Source: Nephromyces sp. MM_2019
Lineage: Eukaryota > Apicomplexa > Aconoidasida > Nephromycida
NCBI GenBank assembly: GCA_015657535.1
Contig: JADHZB010001449.1
Location: 1-11,181 of the forward strand
DNA: 11,181 nucleotides
Reading direction: 5' to 3'
A program made the position numbers and the translations under genes. Positions within the stretch are counted from its first letter, which is position 1. Every line of letters starts with the position of its first letter. Below, piece after piece: positions 5,903 through 11,181 of the stretch. The notes under the pieces were generated by a model, which was not told the origin of the DNA, ran no database searches, and saw only the letters and a list, made by a program, of their open reading frames with translations.

Positions 5903-8382
5903 ATTTAGTTGTTTTATGAACGCATGCTTTGGAGTTAAATCTCTTCAGGAAGATGTCTCAAGATGTGCAAACCTATATGAGAGTTTAGTGTGTGTGTGCG
6001 TATTTTGAGTTTCTCTGAGGAAATCCTGAAGGTGTTTTTGCAGTTTCAAGTTTCATCTTCAGCGGTATTTTTATGAATTAAATGAAGTCTTTGAAGTATA
6101 CGGAGCTTTTTGGATAAAATCAATAGTAAACATGCAGAGTCCCACATGCACGACACACACCCCCCAAACACATAAAACCCCCGCAAAACCAACCCCCCAC
6201 TCACACCTCCTAAACTTTGTAAAGAAAGTCGAGAGTTCTATATGAGTTGAAACTCTGCCTTTTCACTGGAAATCCCTCCCCTTTCACCTGGCTCCCTCAG
6301 TTTTTATAGTTCCCCAGAAACGAAGAATTCGCTGATTAGTAGTTTTTGTCATTTCCACTGCAATTTTCTTTGCGAAAAATTCGCTAAAATTGAAGAAAAA
6401 GCGATTTTTTTTGCTTTTCCATTTATTGGAGGATGCAATGGCGGCTTCAAAACATCAAAAAATTCCATGAAGAGACGACTTCTTTACTGAGCTAAACACG
6501 TAGAAGCAGAAAAGATGAAGGTAAAGATGAATAAGAGGGGGGAGATTATCAATTAATGAAAAGAGAAAATAACACGAAATTGAAGATCAATGCAAGTAAT
6601 TTCCCGTGCTGCCGATCTTGAAATGCAAACTAACTATAAGAAAGTTTTACGTTTTTGTGCTTTTTCCTCTGCAAAATTCAGCACTGATTGTTATGATGGC
6701 TTCAAGCAGTGTTTCCCAATATGTTTGTGTGTGCGCGTCTGCTGATATTTGTGTGTGTGTAAGCTGTATATCCCCAGTGCATCATTTGGCTTGTTTCCTG
6801 CTCCTACACAAGGCAAATTTTCGTATGAAGAAGTCTTGTTAGCCTCTTCTGCAAAGAGCTCCGAGGAAGCTAAGAAGAGTTCCACACACAGAGGCCACGC
6901 ACTTCATACTACCCCCAAGCAGCGTGTGTGAAGCTGTGCGGATCCCCACTAGTCAGGTCGACTAGCTTGTAAGCAAATCCCTCCAAAATTGCACACACGC
7001 ATTTCCAGACTTTTCACCTGGTCCCTCCGAGTTGCGCACACACATTCAAGTACTGAATGACACATATGCATGCCTCCCAATTTGCATACACACAAAAGTT
7101 CCGAATCACACACCCACAGATACGCTCCTCCCTTACCACGCACACAAACCACCCGAAATGCACACCACCCCAGCCCCCACATCCCATCATCCCCACACCA
7201 CCAGATTTTCAGCGGATGCTCTTCTGCATGGATACAAGCAGTTTGTATACCCAACAAGTACACGCATACACATACACACACACCCGCACACACTCACTAG
7301 TTTCATCCGGCTTCTTCCGACTCGCTATAATAATCAACTGCTGGATAGATTCGGATCCCAAGGAGTTAAAGGGTGGGGAAATGTAGGCTTAAACTCAGTG
7401 AATAAGTTAAAGTTTACTGCGCCTGTTGAGTTGCTTGCTCATTCTTTGCACCACAGCGCCTCTCTTGTGTATGTGCGAAAAGAATTGAAGAAAATGCTAA
7501 AGATCGCAGTGAGAACTGAGGGATCCACGGATGTCCTCTTCCGAAGGTGAAAAATCGACGTTTTCTGGTGGAAAATGCCTTGAAACTTTGATTTTTAAAT
7601 GTATGAAGCATCATTTTACAAGTGGGGAGGGTGAGTGGGATGGAAGGGGACGTGGGGGATGCTGTGGGGGGAACTGAGGGAGGTGCAGGGGGGGTGAGGG
7701 ATAGATGACGGGAAGAAGGCTAAGCAATAAATTATTCAGAAAATGATGAAATTCTGTTGGATTTTATGAAATTAAAGATTCGTAGTAATCGACGCGAAGT
7801 TGATGATTTTCCTGCAAAATAAGCAGCTCGGCGATTTTCCCCTCTTCTAGCTAAATCAGGGGGAATGGCAATAATCATCAGTTTCTGCTGTATGTGTATG
7901 TGTGTGTGCGTTGTGATTTTAAGATGTTGCTCAGAGTGTGCTATGTTTTATGATATCTGCTTGCTGAGAGAAGAAAATGAGGATGATGGAGTTTTGTGTG
8001 CGTAGCTGAAATTGCATCTTAAACTGTAGGGAGCATAGTTTAGTAGCTTGCTATGAGTTTTGTTACCTATTGGTGTGTATGTGGGTAGTTGTGGATGTGT
8101 GTGAAGATCTGTTTGCGTGGGTGTGGAGGGGTGAATATAGGTGTGTGTGCGAGTATTTTGTCTAGTATTTACTTGTGTGTGGATATGCGTGAGTGTGTAC
8201 ATGTTATTTACGTGTATCAGTAGCTGCTGCCTCATTAGTTGCTTGTGTTTGGTGTGCTAATTTGCTCTTAAACTACTTTATCTCAGTGCTAGTGGGCTAG
8301 TATTATTGCTTGCCTTCATGTGTGTGTGTGAAATTACTGTTTGCAGGTAAAGCTTTGTGAAGCTCTCCTTTGGAAGGCATGA
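5903..8382 (+). CDS. Unidentified multi-exon gene, partial model (weak Naa35/Mak10-like C-terminus)
   Basis: I see protein-like open segments bounded by splice sites. Exon a, 5903-5989, follows CCTTTTTTGCAG and contains MNACFGVKSLQEDVSRC; its donor lies in a GT run. Exon b, 6044-6125, follows TTTTTGCAG and contains HLQRYFYELNEVFEVYGAFW; a and b join in frame if a ends at 5989. A possible exon c, 6682-6726, contains DGFKQCFP. Exon d, 6778-6923, contains GKFSYEEVLLASSAKSSEEA. Exon e, 7213-7508, contains APVELLAHSLHHSASLVYV and KELKKMLKIA. Exon f, 8347-8382, encodes VKLCEALLWKA then TGA. The c-d, d-e and e-f junctions keep frame; b-c does not, so an exon or boundary is missing. Exon e contains a CA-rich HIHTHPH stretch that may be a 60-nt intron (7241-7300). 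The pattern SYEE, LLA-S-H, then KELKKMLKIA recalls the C-terminal region of NatC auxiliary subunit Naa35/Mak10, from memory only. The 5' end is not found. Confidence 0.45.
6126..6681 (+). other. Probable intron sequence of the second gene
   Basis: Bases 6150-6205 are rich in C runs and CACA. From 6310 to 6490 one frame is open for about 58 codons (contains EKFAKIEEKAIFFAFPF), but it is AT-rich, lacks a clear acceptor in phase, and ends at TGA. I call no exon, although a missing exon of this gene should lie about here. TTTCACCTGGCTCCCTC at 6282-6298 recurs with one base missing at 7013-7028. Confidence 0.4.
6976..7206 (+). repeat. CA-rich irregular tandem repeats in an intron of the second gene
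   Basis: Several copies of a loose 40-50 nt unit follow each other. Each has a CCCTCC or CCTCCC block, then AATTG or GTTGC, then CACACAC, then a short mixed tail with TTCCAG, TTCAAG or TTCCG. Copies begin near 6977, 7022, 7074 and 7125. The stretch ends in CCACACCACCAGATTTTCAG, the acceptor of exon e at 7212. Open frames across it are His/Thr/Pro-rich simple sequence. Confidence 0.6.
7624..7710 (+). repeat. G-run cluster in intron, quadruplex-capable
   Basis: About 85 bases hold ten or more runs of three to eight G separated by 1-7 nt: GTGGGGAGGGTGAGTGGG, then GGGG, GGGGG, GGGGGG, GGG and an eight-base run near 7690. Four or more runs fall inside 30 nt, which meets the usual G-quadruplex pattern on the plus (transcript) strand. 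It lies about 115 nt after the donor at 7509 in the 838-nt last intron of the second gene. Confidence 0.75.
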
Positions 8383-8994
8383 AGATTTCAGGCTTCATGA
8401 TATGCGAAGTTCAAGCCACACACACACTCCCATTACCTGACAGAAAGTTATCCAAATGCATTGTTTCTCCTTTTAATATCTCTACTTTTCATCATCTTAA
8501 CTCTCTCTTCTTCATAATATTCGTCAGTTTCTCTTCTTTTTCATCATTTTCCCTGTTTCCTCTTCATCTTCTTCATCAGTTTCTTCTCTTCTCATATTTG
8601 AGAAACCAAAGTTTCCCTGCCTTTTCGTCGTTTTTATGGGTTTTTACCCTCTTCGACCTTTAGGTTTTCTCGCTTGTTTAACATCCTCGAAATCCGCACA
8701 CATACACGCACCACATTCCTATCGCTCTCATCTTCACACTATGGTGCCTGCACCGTATATCATCTCGCAACCACATTATGAAGCACACATGCACACGCAC
8801 TGCTTCTCTTGCTTTTTCTCTCATCGCATGCGAAAACAGCAAATACACAGCGTTTCGTATACAGATTCGCACAAGATCTAGTGACTGTAGATACACTGCT
8901 GCTTTCCCCCCCTTATCTTTTTCCTTGAGTCTCCCATGGTATATGTACGCCCCCTATCCCAACGTAATATTTTTAAAAGGGGAATGCACTCAGC
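8383..8994 (+). other. Intergenic region with a pyrimidine-rich block
   Basis: Bases 8465-8600 are strongly T/C-rich with repeated TTCTTC, TCATC and TCTCTTC. Bases 8695-8800 are CA-rich. One open frame at 8370-8663 translates to Phe/Ser/Leu simple sequence, and I do not call it. Stops TAA at 8965 and 8974 close the frame that later becomes the third gene. I see no clear promoter element. Confidence 0.6.
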
Positions 8995-9714
8995 ATGGAA
9001 ACTAGGAGGAGGAATTACGTAAACCCAGCATCAAATGATGCATTCACCCCCTCACAAGCTTCTCAAGGAGGCTGCAGCCACTACACTGGTTATAGCAGGC
9101 CGTACATACACACAAACTATCGAAGATGTTGCACTCGTGGCTTGGGAAGAAGAGTAGGGGAAAGAAGCCCCAGGGATTCCTTCTTTTCATGGTGTGTATA
9201 CATATTTTCCATCTTCTTAACACTTGCAAATACCTTCATTTATTGCTTTCTTCTACTCGCGTATAAGCTACTCTTCTGTGTGTATAAGTTTGCTTCCTTC
9301 TTATCTAGTGTGTATTACACCCCCTCATTCTTCTATTCCCTCTGGATTTGCTTTATACCCCTCTGTTCCTGCCTGCGTGTGTGTATCTTTTCAATTTCCT
9401 CTTATTTGTCTGTTTGTGTTTTATCCCTCTCCTCCTTCCTCTTCTCGTTCCATCCCCCCCTCTCCTCCTTCCTCTTCTCTTTCTCCTCTACCCTCTCCTC
9501 CCCTCTCTCCTCCCGTCTCTTCACCCCCCTCTCCTCCCTCTTCTTCTTCTCTCTCCCTATCTCCCACACCCCCACATCCTCCCCACACTCCGCCTCCCCC
9601 TACCTCCTCACTCCCCTCCAACTTCTTGCCACCCTCACTCTCCTCTCCCTCCTCACACTCCTCTCCCTCACGCACACACGAATCTTCGCCTTCGCTATCC
9701 GAAACTCTCCCGGA
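8995..9714 (+). other. In-frame upstream extension of the third gene, coding status unclear
   Basis: From ATG 8995 the frame stays open for 240 codons into the third gene. The first 65 residues are Arg/Ser/Tyr-rich (METRRRNY, RRCCTRGLGRRVGERSP) and could be a real N-terminal exon. The rest is Leu/Ser/Phe/Pro simple sequence read from a CT tract that cannot contain stops, and all three forward frames are open there for long distances. A donor TGT|GTATAC at 9196 joined to the acceptor at 9726 would remove 531 nt and keep frame. A 5' UTR is equally possible. Confidence 0.3.
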
Positions 9715-9726
9715 ATGATGAATCAG
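9308..9726 (+). repeat. CT-rich tract, about 416 nt without any AG, ending at an acceptor-like AATCAG
   Basis: Between the AG at 9307-9308 and the AG at 9725-9726 no AG dinucleotide occurs. The core, 9421-9600, is almost purely C and T. A 22-nt element beginning CCCTCTCCTCCTTCC is repeated at about 9425 and 9458. Read as an intron end, this would be an extreme polypyrimidine tract and AG-exclusion zone before exon base 9727. Read as a leader, it is a pyrimidine-rich 5' UTR. As DNA it is a homopurine/homopyrimidine tract able to form triplex structures. Confidence 0.75.
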
Positions 9727-11181
9727 GCTGGCTTCAAGCTAGGTGAGAGAGAGACAAACATCATCAACGAGATGGCTGATGAAGCAGCCTACAATCAGTT
9801 TAAACTGCAAGATCTTCGATACACATTGGAGAGCCATGGAATGCCTTTAGAAGCGGGAGTTCAGATGATGATTGAAGAGTCTAATTGCTGGGATTTCATG
9901 GTATCTCAGCTGCGAAGCTTATCTCTAGACTCCTGTGAAGGTATGGGTGAGGGGGTGAAGAGCTTGATAGCCCTAGCTCGGACGAAATGCTACTATTTGA
10001 AGACTTTTCGCCCTTTCCCTGACGAGGTGAAAGATCTGTGTATACTAGCAGTTGATAAGATAACGAAGTTTCAAGCTTATCAGCTGTTTAAACTAGACTA
10101 TCCAAGCTTGTCTGAGGTGAGGAGGGGGGAAGAGCTCTACCCCTCAGTGGTCACAGAGTTTAATGAGCTTCTGAGGGGGGTGGAGGAGCCTTTGAGTCCA
10201 CTGAATGGGCCTCTACCTGTTCAGGAGATTACAGTGTTTAAGGGGGGAGATCCTACTCGCCTTATGGATCTCCCCCCAGAAGATCTTCGTGAGATGTTTA
10301 AGCAGTTGTATGAGGGGAGGGATGATGAGGAGGAGGAGAAGGATCGGGGAGGGGAGGATTTTTACTTTGGAGATGATGGGGGAGATGAGGGAGGAGAGGC
10401 GGCTCAGGGGGTTCAAAACTCGGAATCTAGGGGAATTTTGCACACATCAATGGATGAGGGAGCTTTACACACACAAGAAGTGCCAAATTCTGGGGGAGCC
10501 TCCCACAAACCGAAAGCTGAGAGAGCTTGGCACCCTCCACACTCCAACTCCTCCAACTATCCAAATCCCCCTCAACCCCCGAACCAAGAGCTCCACACCA
10601 ACGAGTTTTCTTCAGACCCCCCCTTCTGGCACTACCAAGAAGAAACTTTCTACCCTCCACCCCGCAACCACCCACCCACCCACCATAGAAGACTCCGTGA
10701 GATGAACCGATGGGAAGCCCCCACCCCCCATTGGTGGTGCAACCCCCAGAACTATGATGAGGCAGAGGAGGGGGTAAAGTATCTCAACCCGGGAACTAGA
10801 TACTCACCAATCAGTTATGAAGATGCCAAGGCTTTAAGCAGCATTGATGGGATGATTGGGGGGTTTGAGAATGCGATCGATTTCTTCATGATGCCGGGGG
10901 GGGAGAATCCATCCCCCAACCACCACGGAAAGCATGGGGGGGGAGGGGAATCTTCCAAGCTTAGCTCTATGGATGAGCATGCAGTGGAGGGTTTCGTAGA
11001 CAATCTCTTTCCTGGGGGGCATAATCCCTGCCGATGGATTGCTGTGTTCGATCAAAACCTTCAGCATCACAACGCTGCAAGGTTTAAGCGGCATAGTCGA
11101 GACTACTATCATATGAAGAGCAGATGCGATCGTCTTCAAAGTCGGGTGATTAGTCGATGCGCAAAGTCAGGGGTGATGGAT
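9715..11181 (+). CDS. Unidentified protein, N-terminal 489 codons, runs off the window end
   Basis: The frame is open from ATG 9715 (a second ATG is at 9718) to the window edge with no stop. I do not recognise the family. Residues 1-200 look globular and helical, with blocks such as FKLQDLRYTLESHGMPLEAG, EESNCWDFMVSQLRSLSLD, KCYYLKTFRPFPDEVKDLC and KITKFQAYQLFKLDYPSLSE. Residues 203-222 are acidic (DDEEEEKDRGGED). Residues 240-340 are rich in Pro, His, Asn and Ser, with a small repeat LHTSMDEGALHT. Residues 345-420 include SSIDGMIGGFENAIDFFMMP and a Gly run. The last 60 residues are Trp/His/Arg/Cys-rich (NPCRWIAVFDQNLQHHNAAR, DYYHMKSRCDRLQSR). Two G8 homopolymers lie at 10894 and 10935, and the frame is intact through both. 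The start could instead be an exon beginning at 9727 after AATCAG, or the upstream ATG 8995. No intron with supporting evidence is seen inside. Confidence 0.72.
   Translation, partial: MMNQAGFKLGERETNIINEMADEAAYNQFKLQDLRYTLESHGMPLEAGVQMMIEESNCWDFMVSQLRSLSLDSCEGMGEGVKSLIALARTKCYYLKTFRPFPDEVKDLCILAVDKITKFQAYQLFKLDYPSLSEVRRGEELYPSVVTEFNELLRGVEEPLSPLNGPLPVQEITVFKGGDPTRLMDLPPEDLREMFKQLYEGRDDEEEEKDRGGEDFYFGDDGGDEGGEAAQGVQNSESRGILHTSMDEGALHTQEVPNSGGASHKPKAERAWHPPHSNSSNYPNPPQPPNQELHTNEFSSDPPFWHYQEETFYPPPRNHPPTHHRRLREMNRWEAPTPHWWCNPQNYDEAEEGVKYLNPGTRYSPISYEDAKALSSIDGMIGGFENAIDFFMMPGGENPSPNHHGKHGGGGESSKLSSMDEHAVEGFVDNLFPGGHNPCRWIAVFDQNLQHHNAARFKRHSRDYYHMKSRCDRLQSRVISRCAKSGVMD

Noticed and set aside
5707..5919. 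70-residue hydrophobic frame before exon a of the second gene
   Set aside because: It starts from TTG, is AT/T-rich, and runs through the acceptor TTTTTTGCAG used by exon a in another frame.
6309..6490. 58-codon open frame containing EKFAKIEEKAIFFAFPF
   Set aside because: I could not find an acceptor and donor in matching phase with neighbouring exons, and its AT-rich composition allows a chance frame. It is kept as a possible missing exon only.
6949..7293. Minus-strand Cys/Gly/Trp-rich frame of 114 residues
   Set aside because: It is antisense of CA-rich intron repeats; the residues track the repeat units.
9224..9746. Ser/Pro-rich and Leu/Pro-rich frames in the CT tract, and a Gly/Glu-rich minus-strand frame
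   Set aside because: A pure C/T stretch cannot contain a stop in any forward frame, so long openness is expected. The minus-strand frame is the matching GA tract.
10205..10705. 166-residue frame overlapping the third gene
   Set aside because: It is a shadow frame of the 489-codon ORF. Its sequence is Arg/Glu/Thr-rich simple composition from G-rich and C-rich DNA.
10815..11139. Minus-strand frames of 62 and 101 residues
   Set aside because: They lie wholly antisense to the third gene, with no splice or start support, and arise from its low stop density.

Overview
The window is eukaryotic nuclear DNA. It shows spliceosomal GT-AG introns, AATAAA-type signals, a standard-code stop codon, no Shine-Dalgarno/operon layout, and very heavy TG/CA microsatellite content. 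The host could be a protist with intron-rich, simple-repeat-rich genes, but nothing here fixes the lineage and I do not assign one.

Bases 1-5232 hold the 3' part of one plus-strand gene that I identify confidently: the 26S proteasome regulatory subunit Rpn1 (PSMD2 in animals). Ten exons (487-550, 1237-1369, 1660-1841, 2201-2365, 2703-2880, 3096-3175, 3681-3832, 4137-4245, 4420-4534, 5153-5232) join in compatible phase to give 418 residues plus a TAG stop. All nine introns are GT-AG and are packed with TG-rich tracts and minisatellites. Intron 2 carries CA-type repeats that are inverted relative to those of intron 3. A 25-nt minisatellite opens the window at 1-166, upstream of the first exon. 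The N-terminal exons lie outside the window.

Bases 5233-5902 are 3' flank and intergenic DNA, where CA-type repeats replace the TG type. Bases about 5903-8382 hold fragments of a second plus-strand spliced gene with several convincing exon-like segments. Its model is incomplete. The C-terminal part weakly resembles the NatC auxiliary subunit Naa35/Mak10, but I do not claim that identity.

Bases 8383-9714 hold two pyrimidine-rich stretches, the second with no AG dinucleotide for about 416 nt. From 9715 to the window end an open frame of 489 codons encodes part of an unrecognised protein: an apparently helical N-terminal region, an acidic stretch, a Pro/His/Asn-rich linker, and a Trp/His/Arg-rich C-terminal region that runs off the edge. 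The same frame is open back to an ATG at 8995.

The three genes lie head to tail on one strand. Nothing links their functions, and I see no mobile element, CRISPR array, tRNA or rRNA. The items most worth a second look are the intron architecture of RPN1 (a possible in-frame alternative acceptor inside a conserved motif, and inverted repeats flanking exon 3), the two competing 3' ends of the second gene, and the unidentified third gene.
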